Assembly: GCA_030613745.1 (NCBI GenBank)
Contig: JAUWLK010000128.1
Coordinates: 1-7,566, forward strand
Length of the DNA stretch: 7,566 nt
From: Flavobacteriaceae bacterium
GTDB taxonomy: Bacteria > Bacteroidota > Bacteroidia > Flavobacteriales > Flavobacteriaceae
Reading direction: 5' to 3'
Position 1 is the first letter of the stretch; every line of letters starts with the position of its first letter. The translations under genes were made by a program, and so were the position numbers. The notes beneath the pieces were generated by a model that was given only the letters and a program-made list of their open reading frames with translations, searched no databases and was not told the origin of the DNA. Positions 1-6,445 of this stretch are shown here, in pieces.

Positions 1-426
1 CAGCGAGCAATAGATTTTTATTTTACCGATGTGTCATGTCCGATTTCATGGGAGCCGGGCGGCTATGATTTTTTGTCACCTTGTTTAGAAGAGGCAGCTT
101 TAATGTTGAGAGTTTTACCCAAAGACAATTATAAAAATTGGTTAAATAAATTCTTACCACTACTAATAAAAAAGGATTATGATTTAGTACCTGGTATTGT
201 GTCTGATAGAACTGATGGTAAACTAGTTCATTTAGATGGTGTTAATTTCAGTCGTGCTTGGTGTTTAAATGAAATTGCCAATAAATACCCTGAATACAAC
301 CATTTAAAAAAAATAGCCGTTAAGCATATTAATTATTCGTTACCAAGTATAGTTGATGACAATTATGAAGGAGGTCATTGGCTAGGTTCTTTTGCGATTT
401 ATGCCTTAAACTCGGTTAAAAATTGA
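1..426 (+). CDS. DUF2891 family protein, C-terminal part (5' end outside window)
   Basis: The reading frame is already open at base 1 and runs 141 codons to a TGA at 424-426, so this is the C-terminal part of a longer protein; the GTG at 31 is an internal codon, not a start. Blocks typical of DUF2891 (PF11199) are visible: SWEPGGYDFLSPCLEEA near the beginning of the fragment, then LRVLP, VSDRTDGKLVHLDGVNFSRAWCL in the middle, and EGGHWLGSFAIYAL close to the end. The biochemical role of the family is not known to me. DUF2891 genes are often found beside 5-oxoprolinase subunit genes, DUF969/DUF979 permeases and pyroglutamyl peptidase, and here the gene directly precedes a permease and pxpABC, so a role in obtaining or processing pyroglutamate or pyroglutamyl compounds is a reasonable inference. 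Its stop overlaps the next start (TGATG), pointing to coupled translation. Family assignment is confident; function is not. Confidence 0.85.
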   Translation, partial: QRAIDFYFTDVSCPISWEPGGYDFLSPCLEEAALMLRVLPKDNYKNWLNKFLPLLIKKDYDLVPGIVSDRTDGKLVHLDGVNFSRAWCLNEIANKYPEYNHLKKIAVKHINYSLPSIVDDNYEGGHWLGSFAIYALNSVKN

Positions 427-1649
427 TGAAAAATTGGTTTAAAAACATAGGTCCCGCAACATTGATAGCTGCTGCTTTTATAGGTCCGGGAACTGTAACT
501 CTTTGTAGCATTGCCGGTGTTAATTTTGGTTATAATTTACTTTGGGCAATGTTATTATCCATCATTGCTACCATTGTTTTGCAAGAAATGTCAGCCAGAC
601 TAGGAATTGTGACCCAAAAAGGATTGTCAGAAGTATTGCGAAATGAATTAAACAATCCGTTATTAAAATTTGTAGCAGTAGTTTTAGTGATGTCAGCTAT
701 TGTTATTGGTAACGCAGCTTATGAAGCAGGAAATATTAGCGGAGGAGTATTGGGTTTAGCTAGTTTGCTACCTAACACTAGTTTTGAAATAGGAAATTAT
801 ACTTTCAATTACTTAAGTTTGATTATAGGTTTTCTAGCATTTATTATACTGTTTATTGGCAATTATAAAATATTAGAACGAAGCTTAGTTACTTTGGTAA
901 TACTGATGAGCTTATCATTTGTGATTACAGCTTTAATTACAAAGCCGGATATTCTTTCAATTATCAAAGGAGCATTTATTCCTAAATTACCAGAAGATAG
1001 TTTGCTGACCGTTATTGGATTAATAGGCACAACTGTTGTGCCTTATAATTTATTTTTACACGCTTCATTAGTTAAAGAAAAATGGCATCATAAAGAGGAT
1101 TTGCATTTAGCACGTAAAGATACATTTATTGCAGTAATAGTAGGAGGAATTGTATCTATGGCAATAATAATATCAGCTGCATCATCCAATTTAACTTCAA
1201 TAAATAATGCGATTGATTTAGCAGAAGGTTTAGTACCTCTATATGGTAATTTTGCAAAATATTTTATGGCTATTGGATTATTTGCTGCAGGAATCACATC
1301 AGCAATTACAGCTCCTTTAGCAGCTGCCTATGTAGCAAAAGGGATTTTAGGATGGGAAAACGGACTAAAATCTAAAAAGTTTAGAGCTGTATGGATATTT
1401 ATTTTGTTTTTAGGTGTTTTGTTTTCTTCACTAAATATAAATCCTATTGAAATAATCAAATTTGCACAAATAGCCAATGGTATATTATTACCTGTAATTA
1501 CTGGGTTTTTATTATGGATAATGAATAAAAAGGCTGTTTTGGGTAAATATTCGAATAATATGACTCAAAATATTTTAGGATTGATTATCTTGGGAGTTAC
1601 GATTTTTTTAGGAGTAAAAAGCATCTGGAAAGTAATATCAACACTTTAA
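426..1649 (+). CDS. Nramp-superfamily permease, YcsG-like, lacking canonical metal-binding motifs
   Basis: This is a polytopic inner-membrane protein of 407 residues with about eleven hydrophobic segments, of Nramp fold and length. I chose the ATG at 426, which overlaps the preceding TGA by one base; a TTG one codon upstream is also open. The helix 1 motif that is DPGN in Mn/Fe transporters reads GPGT here (residues 20-23), and the helix 6 motif that is MPH reads VPY (residues 205-207). The Asp, Asn and Met that coordinate the metal ion are therefore all replaced. In Bacillus subtilis a distant Nramp relative, YcsG, sits in the ycsFGI-kipIAR cluster with the 5-oxoprolinase genes, the same context as here. 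I infer that the substrate is 5-oxoproline or a related compound rather than a divalent metal; this has not been shown. The gene ends 10 bases before pxpA. Confidence 0.88.
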   Translation: MKNWFKNIGPATLIAAAFIGPGTVTLCSIAGVNFGYNLLWAMLLSIIATIVLQEMSARLGIVTQKGLSEVLRNELNNPLLKFVAVVLVMSAIVIGNAAYEAGNISGGVLGLASLLPNTSFEIGNYTFNYLSLIIGFLAFIILFIGNYKILERSLVTLVILMSLSFVITALITKPDILSIIKGAFIPKLPEDSLLTVIGLIGTTVVPYNLFLHASLVKEKWHHKEDLHLARKDTFIAVIVGGIVSMAIIISAASSNLTSINNAIDLAEGLVPLYGNFAKYFMAIGLFAAGITSAITAPLAAAYVAKGILGWENGLKSKKFRAVWIFILFLGVLFSSLNINPIEIIKFAQIANGILLPVITGFLLWIMNKKAVLGKYSNNMTQNILGLIILGVTIFLGVKSIWKVISTL

Positions 1650-1659
1650 AATAAGAGAA

Positions 1660-2367
1660 ATGGATATCAATTGTGATTTAGGAGAAGGTATAAGTAATGA
1701 CGAAAAAATAATGCCATATATAAGCTCCTGTAATATAGCCTGTGGCGTTCATACAGGTAATAAAAACACGATGAAGTCAACAGTTCTTTTGGCTAAAAAA
1801 CACAAAGTTAAAATAGGTGCCCATCCATCATTTCCTGACAGAGAGAATTTTGGTAGGAAGGAAATGTTCTTACCAAAGAGTACATTAAAATCTCAAATAA
1901 TCAATCAAATTGCTGCCTTAAATGAAATTGCCAAAAAAGAAGGCGTTAAATTACATCATGTAAAACCACATGGGGCATTGTATAATATGGCTGCAAAATT
2001 TAATGATGTTGCCATGGCAGTAATTGAAGCAGTACAGTTTTTTGATGAAAAATTAATTTTATATGTTCCTTATGATTCATTAATTGCCCGTAAGGCTCGA
2101 GAATTCAGAGTGCCTTATTTTTATGAGGCTTTCGCCGATAGGTCTTACAATGATGATTTATCTTTAGTTTTAAGAGATGAACCTGATGCATTAATTGAAA
2201 ATCCGACCAGAATTAATGAAAGAGTCCAACAAATGATTGAAAAGGGTACTGTTGTTTCTATTAATGGTAAAAAAATTAGAATTAAAGCTGATACAATTTG
2301 TGTACATGGAGATAATCCTAATGTCATTGAAATTGTAGAGATTTTGTCCAAATCAATTAAAGATTGA
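1660..2367 (+). CDS. pxpA: 5-oxoprolinase subunit A (LamB/YcsF family)
   Basis: PxpA acts with PxpB and PxpC in the cytoplasm to hydrolyse 5-oxoproline to L-glutamate with ATP, removing a damage product of glutamine and glutamate. The 235-residue protein is complete, slightly shorter than the usual 245-255. Family blocks appear in order: DINCDLGEG (2-10), NIACGVHTGN (25-34), GAHPSFPDRENFGR (53-66), HVKPHGALYN (100-109), FADRSY near 138-143 and CVHGDNP (214-220). The ATG at 1660 places DINCDLGEG at the N-terminus, as in other members, so the start is secure. One oddity is that the Asp of the usual CGxHAGD block is Asn34. The gene lies 9 untranslated bases after the permease, and its TGA overlaps the probable TTG start of pxpB. 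Confidence 0.95.
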   Translation: MDINCDLGEGISNDEKIMPYISSCNIACGVHTGNKNTMKSTVLLAKKHKVKIGAHPSFPDRENFGRKEMFLPKSTLKSQIINQIAALNEIAKKEGVKLHHVKPHGALYNMAAKFNDVAMAVIEAVQFFDEKLILYVPYDSLIARKAREFRVPYFYEAFADRSYNDDLSLVLRDEPDALIENPTRINERVQQMIEKGTVVSINGKKIRIKADTICVHGDNPNVIEIVEILSKSIKD

Positions 2368-3146
2368 ATAAATACAAATTGAAATATAGGCCTTTTGGAA
2401 GTATAGCCGTTTTAATTGAGTGGCCTCAAGAAATAGATAATGATATTTTAAAAAATATTGGCTTATTCAGAAGTAAAATACAATCCAATTTATTGAAATT
2501 TGTATTAGATACTGTACCAGCATATAATTCTTTGACTGTTTTTTTTGATACCTGAAAAATCAAATATTCTTCAATAGTAAAAAAAATAAAAGAAACTTAT
2601 GAAATAAAAAACCTGAAAATAAAAACTACATATCAATTATGGAAAATCCCTGTATGTTATGATGATGAATTTAGTATTGATATTGAAGAATTGGCAAAAG
2701 CTAAAAAAATATCTAAAGAAAAAATAATTCAATACCATAGTTCAATAATTTACAATGTCCATTTTATAGGGTTTTTACCTGGGTTTTTATATTTGGGAGG
2801 ATTACATAAAAAACTACATTATAAAAGAAAATCAAAACCACGACTTAAAATTGTAAAAGGTGCTGTGGGAATTGCTGATAATCAAACAGGTATTTACCCA
2901 AGAGAAAGTCCTGGGGGATGGAATATTATTGGAAACTCACCCATTAATTTTTTTGATGTAAATACAAATCCTCCATGTTTTGCCAAAGTTGGTGATAAAA
3001 TCCAGTTTATTCCAATTACTAAAAAGGAGTACAAAATAATTGAGAAACAAATTAAATCTAATGGGTATTTAATCAAAAATAATTCCTCTGGGTTTTACCC
3101 AGAGGTAACCGTTGAAATGTCATCCCCGAAAAGGGGATCTAAATAA
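2364..3146 (+). pseudogene. pxpB: 5-oxoprolinase subunit B (KipI family), interrupted by an in-frame TGA
   Basis: The frame from 2364 to 3146 is 261 codons, the length of a complete PxpB plus a short tail, but codon 64 (2553-2555) is TGA. The frame is the same on both sides, and homology continues across the stop: the N-domain ends NSLTVFFDT before it, and a helix and linker follow, then the cyclophilin-like C-domain beginning near KIPVCYD (codons 94-100). C-domain motifs are intact: HSS (125-127), GFLPGF (136-141), YLGGL, AVGIADNQTGIYP and SPGGW (182-186). No ATG lies in frame before the TGA, nor after it until near the end of the gene. The probable start is TTG at 2364, overlapping the pxpA stop (TTGA), since a TAA at 2358 closes the frame upstream. 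No in-frame ATG is available for separate translation of the C-domain. The final 20 or so residues are encoded by a hairpin-rich, repeat-like segment. This is a nonsense-mutated gene or a sequencing error; readthrough is less likely. Confidence 0.85.
2553..2555 (+). other. Premature in-frame TGA in pxpB
   Basis: This TGA follows the GAT ACC codons and precedes AAA ATC AAA TAT, all in the pxpB frame. It lies after the NSLTVFFDT strand of the N-terminal domain and removes the last helix of that domain and all of the C-terminal domain. Codons one substitution away include AGA, CGA, GGA, TCA, TTA, TGG, TGT and TGC. An 8-T run lies just upstream (2539-2546), but no net frameshift is needed to restore the homology. 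Confidence 0.9.
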
Positions 3147-3163
3147 TAAATTTCAAGAAATTT
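3085..3163 (+). repeat. Hairpin-rich, repeat-like segment at the 3' end of pxpB
   Basis: Three inverted repeats follow in quick succession. The first is CCTCTGGG (3085-3092), loop TTTTA, CCCAGAGG (3098-3105), a perfect 8-bp stem. The second is ATCCCC (3122-3127), loop GAAAA, GGGGAT (3133-3138), a perfect 6-bp stem. The third is AAATTTC (3148-3154), two bases, GAAATTT (3157-3163). The first two are much richer in G and C than the surrounding DNA. The layout of short GC-rich palindromes ending in a CATCCC...GGGATCT-type unit resembles dispersed palindromic repeats of bacterial genomes. The first two hairpins lie inside the pxpB frame and encode a low-homology tail containing SSPKRGSK. Repeat status is inferred, because only one copy is present in this window; the hairpins may equally act in mRNA processing or attenuation before pxpC. 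Confidence 0.5.
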
Positions 3164-3182
3164 TTATTTGAAAGTAAAGCAT

Positions 3183-4085
3183 ATGAATAGTAATATTCAA
3201 GTAATAAAATCAGGCTTATATACAAGTATCCAAGATTTGGGTAGAAAGGGGTTTCGTTCGTATGGTGTTCCTATTTCAGGAGCAATGGATAAGTATAATA
3301 TGATTTTGGCAAATAAATTATTGAATAATAATGAGAGCCTTCCAGTAATGGAAATAACTATCGAAGGGCCTAAATTATTATTTGAGGATGATACTTTTTT
3401 TGTGATTACCGGAGCTGATATTTCACCAGAATTAAACAATAAACTTATTCAACAAAATGCGGTGTATAAAGTAATTACCGGTGATGTTTTAAATTTTGGG
3501 AAGTTAAATTATGGATGCAGAACCTACTTGGCTGTAAAAGGAGGTTTTTTAACCGAAAAAATATTAAACAGTTTTTCATTTTATAAAGATATTACCCAAA
3601 AATGTGTTGTTGAAAAAGGAGATAGAATAAAAATTGCAAAATATAATTCTGAAATTGAAGTACATCAATCTAAATTAAAGGTTAAGAAATCACATTTTGA
3701 TATTAAAAAACTTGAAGTTACAAAAGGTCCAGAATTTACACGTTTAAATAAAGATCAAAGAGAATTTCTATTTTCAGAAAATTTTGTAATTGATTCTCTA
3801 AATAATCGTATGGGTTATCAATTACAAAATAAAATTCCTCCACTTGAAAAAAGTGAAATTATTACATCAGCAGTTATTCCGGGAACAGTACAGCTAACTC
3901 CTTCAGGAAAATTGATAATATTAATGAGAGATTGTCCAACTACAGGAGGTTATCCAAGAATTTTACAATTAACAGATATTGCAATTAATCAATTGGCACA
4001 GAAAAAAACAGGTGATACATTTAAGTTTGATTTAGAAAGCAGTTTTAGCTTTTTAAGCAGATTGGTAAGTAAATTTACTGCCTAG
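3183..4085 (+). CDS. pxpC: 5-oxoprolinase subunit C (KipA/biotin-dependent carboxyltransferase-like family)
   Basis: PxpC is the third subunit of ATP-dependent 5-oxoprolinase and has a cyclophilin-like fold shared with the carboxyltransferase part of urea amidolyase. This 300-residue protein is intact and of normal length. Motifs in order are VIKSGLYTSIQDLGRKGFR (7-25), GVPISGAMD (28-36), the central VTGADISPEL-type strand region, NRMGYQLQ (208-215), IPGTVQLTPSG, and TTGGYPR (253-259). I chose the ATG at 3183 because it puts the IQVIKSG strand at residues 5-11, as in other members; a TTG at 3168 would add five residues with no homology. The gene is 36 bases after the pxpB stop, with the third hairpin in the gap. 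The conserved ADRQTTGGYP block reads RDCPTTGGYP here. Unlike pxpB it shows no damage, which suggests that the pxpB lesion is recent or that the protein is still used. Confidence 0.94.
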   Translation: MNSNIQVIKSGLYTSIQDLGRKGFRSYGVPISGAMDKYNMILANKLLNNNESLPVMEITIEGPKLLFEDDTFFVITGADISPELNNKLIQQNAVYKVITGDVLNFGKLNYGCRTYLAVKGGFLTEKILNSFSFYKDITQKCVVEKGDRIKIAKYNSEIEVHQSKLKVKKSHFDIKKLEVTKGPEFTRLNKDQREFLFSENFVIDSLNNRMGYQLQNKIPPLEKSEIITSAVIPGTVQLTPSGKLIILMRDCPTTGGYPRILQLTDIAINQLAQKKTGDTFKFDLESSFSFLSRLVSKFTA

Positions 4086-4109
4086 AATAATTTTTATAAA
4101 AATAATTTA

Positions 4110-5147
4110 ATGGAAATAAATTTAATAAGTGATACGGTTACAAAACCAACACAAGGTATGTTAAAAGCAATGATGTCTGCTGAAGTAGGTGATGATGTTT
4201 TTGGAGCAGATCCAACAGTAATTCGTTTACAAGATAAACTAGCATCACTTTTTGGTAAAGAAGCGGCCTTGTATTTTCCTTCTGGAACAATGGCAAATCA
4301 AACGGCTATAAAAATACATACGTTTCCTGCAGAACAGATGATTTGTGATAAATGGGCGCATGTATTTAATTTTGAAGGAGGAGGAGCAGCGTTTAACTCA
4401 GGGATTTCATGTTGTTTGTTAGATGGTGATAGGGGTATGTTTACCGCTGATCAAGTAAGAAAATCTATTAATGATCCAGAAAACATTCATATCCCGGTAA
4501 CAAGTTTGGTAGCAGTAGAAAATACAACTAATAAAGGAGGAGGTGCTTGTTGGGATTTTTCAGAATTACAAAAAATTAAAAATGTTTGTGCTGAAAATAA
4601 TTTGGCTTATCATTTAGATGGAGCAAGGTTGTTTAATGCTTTGGTAGAAAAAAATGAAACTCCACAACAATATGGTGACTTGTTTGATACCATTTCAATT
4701 TGTTTGTCAAAAGGCTTGGGAGCTCCAATTGGTTCGGTTTTATTGGGGTCAAAAGAGCATATTAAAAAGGCGTTGCGTATCAGAAAACTATATGGTGGCG
4801 CTATGCGACAAGTTGGTTATTTGGCTGCTGCCGGAATTTATGCATTAGATCATCATGTTGAAAGATTGGAAGAAGATCATAGCAAAGCTAAAGTTATAGG
4901 CAAGGCTTTATTGGATTCACCTTATGTTAAAAAAGTAGAACCTATTGAAACAAACATAATTATTTTTTATGTAAATGATGATGTGAATGAAAATGATTTT
5001 GTTGATGCTTTAAAAGAAAAGAATATCTTAATTAGCTCAATGGGTGAAGGTAAATTAAGAATGGTTACGCATTTAGATTTTACCGAAGATATGTTGGCGA
5101 TTGTGATTAAAGAATTGAATGATTTGAAGATTAACGTAAAGAATTAA
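4110..5147 (+). CDS. ltaE: Low-specificity L-threonine aldolase
   Basis: This PLP-dependent fold-type I enzyme splits L-threonine and L-allo-threonine to glycine and acetaldehyde in the cytoplasm. The 345-residue length is normal. The N-terminus has the family block NLISDTVTKPTQGML, followed by GDDVFGADPTV (27-37), FPSGTMANQ (56-64, phosphate binding), His84 in WAHVFNFEGGGA (ring stacking or catalysis in the E. coli enzyme), ENTTNKGGG, HLDGARLFNA (168-177, with Asp170 and Arg173 as cofactor contacts) and SKGLGAPIGS with the Schiff-base Lys201. The MRQ motif in GGAMRQVG is also present. The start at 4110 is the only ATG that keeps the SDTVT block complete. It lies 24 bases after pxpC and is probably co-transcribed, although an independent weak promoter in that A/T-only gap cannot be excluded. 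Product assignment is confident; in vivo substrate preference cannot be read from sequence. Confidence 0.94.
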   Translation: MEINLISDTVTKPTQGMLKAMMSAEVGDDVFGADPTVIRLQDKLASLFGKEAALYFPSGTMANQTAIKIHTFPAEQMICDKWAHVFNFEGGGAAFNSGISCCLLDGDRGMFTADQVRKSINDPENIHIPVTSLVAVENTTNKGGGACWDFSELQKIKNVCAENNLAYHLDGARLFNALVEKNETPQQYGDLFDTISICLSKGLGAPIGSVLLGSKEHIKKALRIRKLYGGAMRQVGYLAAAGIYALDHHVERLEEDHSKAKVIGKALLDSPYVKKVEPIETNIIIFYVNDDVNENDFVDALKEKNILISSMGEGKLRMVTHLDFTEDMLAIVIKELNDLKINVKN

Positions 5148-5180
5148 ATGGTTTTTCGACGGATTATTAAAAATAAAACA

Positions 5181-5798
5181 ATGAAAAATAAATTTAAATA
5201 TGTATTAATATTAGCATTTTTATCATTTAATTTGATTGCACAAAAAAATAATAAAAGTATGGATAATAATTTGACATTAGCAACATTTGGAAATGGTTGT
5301 TTTTGGTGTACAGAGGCAATTTTTCAACGGTTGAAAGGTGTGGAAAAAGTTATTCCTGGTTATACAGGTGGTGAAGTTAAAAACCCAACTTACAAAGAGG
5401 TATGTAATGGTACTACTGGTCATGCTGAAGCAATTCAAATAACCTATGATCCTCAAATAATAAGTTTTCGTGAATTATTAGATGTATTTTTTTATACACA
5501 TGACCCAACAACTTTAAATCGCCAAGGTGCTGATATCGGGACACAATATCGTTCGGCAATTTTTTATCACAATGAAAATCAGAGAAAAGATGCTGAAAAT
5601 ATAATTAAACAATTAGAAACTGAAAATGTTTATGATGACAAAATTGTTACAGAGGTGACAAAATTTGATGTGTATTATTTGGCAGAAAATTATCATAAAG
5701 ATTATTATAACAATAATAAAAATCAAGGATATTGTCGTGCAGTTATCAATCCTAAATTAGATAAATTTGTAAAAAAATACCATTCAAAAATTAAATAA
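5181..5798 (+). CDS. msrA: Peptide-methionine (S)-S-oxide reductase MsrA, predicted exported
   Basis: MsrA reduces the S-epimer of methionine sulfoxide in proteins. From the ATG at 5181 the product is 205 residues. The catalytic motif GNGCFWCTE has the nucleophile Cys40, followed by GVEKVIPGYTGG, NPTYKEVCNGTTGHAEAI, HDPTTLNRQGADIGTQYRS and the YHKDY block; a probable resolving cysteine is Cys185 in QGYC. An ATG at 5148, abutting the aldolase stop, would add 11 residues (MVFRRIIKNKT). I prefer 5181 because it gives a textbook signal peptide: Lys-rich start, hydrophobic core VLILAFLSFNLIA, and likely cleavage after Ala20 before QKNN. There is no lipobox cysteine, so a soluble periplasmic enzyme is predicted. 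Export implies repair of oxidised envelope proteins and a need for a periplasmic electron donor, which is not seen here. The next gene follows after one base. Confidence 0.92.
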   Translation: MKNKFKYVLILAFLSFNLIAQKNNKSMDNNLTLATFGNGCFWCTEAIFQRLKGVEKVIPGYTGGEVKNPTYKEVCNGTTGHAEAIQITYDPQIISFRELLDVFFYTHDPTTLNRQGADIGTQYRSAIFYHNENQRKDAENIIKQLETENVYDDKIVTEVTKFDVYYLAENYHKDYYNNNKNQGYCRAVINPKLDKFVKKYHSKIK

Positions 5799-5799
5799 A

Positions 5800-6081
5800 A
5801 TGAGTTTTAAAATGGAAACTTTATCCAAAAAACAATTGCTGATTTTGGGTTTGGTTTTTGATGGAGTTGGGATGATCTCCTACATATTTCCGCCAATTGA
5901 TTTAGTATGGGCTCCATTATCGGCTTACTTGATGATGAAAATGTATAAAGGTAATGTAGGTAGGATAGGAGGTTTGATATCTTTTGTTGAAGAAATTTTA
6001 CCAGGTTTAGATTTCTTTCCTTCGTTTTCACTTACTTGGCTCTATGTTTATGTGTTAAAAGGTAAAAATAAGTTAGAATAA
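5800..6081 (+). CDS. Small two-helix membrane protein, function unknown
   Basis: This 93-residue protein has two probable transmembrane segments: about 13-30 (LLILGLVFDGVGMISYIF) and a shorter one about 34-46 (LVWAPLSAYLMMK), with a further hydrophobic stretch ILPGLDFFPSFSLTWLYVYV at 66-85. The pattern of an Asp-Gly-x-Gly in the first helix, WAPLSA in the second and VEEILPGLDFFPS before the last recalls small hypothetical proteins that I have seen in Bacteroidetes, but I cannot name a family. ATG 5800 starts one base after the msrA stop; a second ATG at 5812 is possible. The placement suggests co-translation with msrA. It is the last gene on this strand before a convergent gene pair, with only 34 bases to the opposing stop codon and no clear terminator. 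Confidence 0.75.
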   Translation: MSFKMETLSKKQLLILGLVFDGVGMISYIFPPIDLVWAPLSAYLMMKMYKGNVGRIGGLISFVEEILPGLDFFPSFSLTWLYVYVLKGKNKLE

Positions 6082-6115
6082 AGTAGTAAGAAGTATTTTG
6101 CCCAAGGCCTTATAA

Positions 6116-6430
6116 TTAATCATTCAAGTTAAATATTTTCCCGAGTCCGAGTCTTCTGAGCATTTTTTTTTCAAAATTCCAAAAGAATTTAAATTGTCCA
6201 AAAAACCATCCCACAATTGGTAAAGTAATTTGGTAAATAGGAAAAATAAGTAAAATTCTTAATGTTAGGTATAAAATATAGGGATTTGTTGTTTCCGAAC
6301 TTAATCCAAAAAATTCTGTAACAGGCTTTGCTACCCAAGTTGCAAAAGAGCCATTGAGGCTAAAAACAATAATTATTGCTAATACTTGCCAGTTTGAAGA
6401 TAATCCCCAACGTTTTTTTAATTTTTCCAT
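6116..6430 (-). CDS. Small membrane protein, DUF6787-like
   Basis: This 104-residue protein has two or three hydrophobic segments: about 15-35 (the WQVLAIIIVFSLNGSFATW stretch), about 50-65 (NPYILYLTLRILLIFP) and about 66-76 (QITLPIVGWFFG). It begins with the KLKKRWGL motif and carries GQFKFFWNFEKKMLRRLG near the C-terminus. This arrangement, a basic KRWG start and a GQFRFF-type block before a basic amphipathic tail, fits a short Bacteroidetes-specific family that I believe is DUF6787; the number should be checked. Function is unknown. The ATG at 6430 is preceded by a good -7 promoter box 15 bases upstream, so it is likely a monocistronic gene with a very short leader. It converges on the small membrane protein gene ending at 6081. 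Confidence 0.75.
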   Translation of the reverse strand: MEKLKKRWGLSSNWQVLAIIIVFSLNGSFATWVAKPVTEFFGLSSETTNPYILYLTLRILLIFPIYQITLPIVGWFFGQFKFFWNFEKKMLRRLGLGKIFNLND

Positions 6431-6445
6431 TCAGTAAATTTTCGA

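Noticed and set aside
31..426. GTG at 31 as the start of a 131-residue gene
   Set aside because: The frame is open from base 1 and the DUF2891 homology begins at the window edge, so this is an internal codon of a truncated gene.
1088..1297. Minus-strand frame inside the permease gene
   Set aside because: It is antisense to conserved transmembrane coding sequence with no family similarity; the same applies to 2145-2351, 2894-3076, 3197-3439 and 5807-6031.
2539..2546. Frameshift in the 8-T run as the cause of the pxpB interruption
   Set aside because: The homology is in the same frame before and after the stop, so a single indel would not repair the gene.
2553..2600. TGA as selenocysteine or as a reassigned sense codon
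   Set aside because: No stem-loop follows the TGA, the position is not a catalytic residue, TGG is used for Trp, and TGA ends the DUF2891 and pxpA genes.
3168..3182. TTG at 3168 as the pxpC start
   Set aside because: It adds five residues with no family counterpart; the ATG at 3183 gives the expected N-terminus.
4086..4109. Promoter for ltaE (TAATTTTT resembling TAnnTTTG)
   Set aside because: The invariant G is missing and the gap is all A and T, where such near-matches arise by chance.
4654..4848. 64-codon frame inside the threonine aldolase gene
   Set aside because: It overlaps conserved catalytic sequence of ltaE in another frame and has no recognisable features.
6082..6115. Terminator between the convergent genes
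   Set aside because: Only an 8-base AAGGCCTT palindrome with no loop or T tract is present, too little to call.
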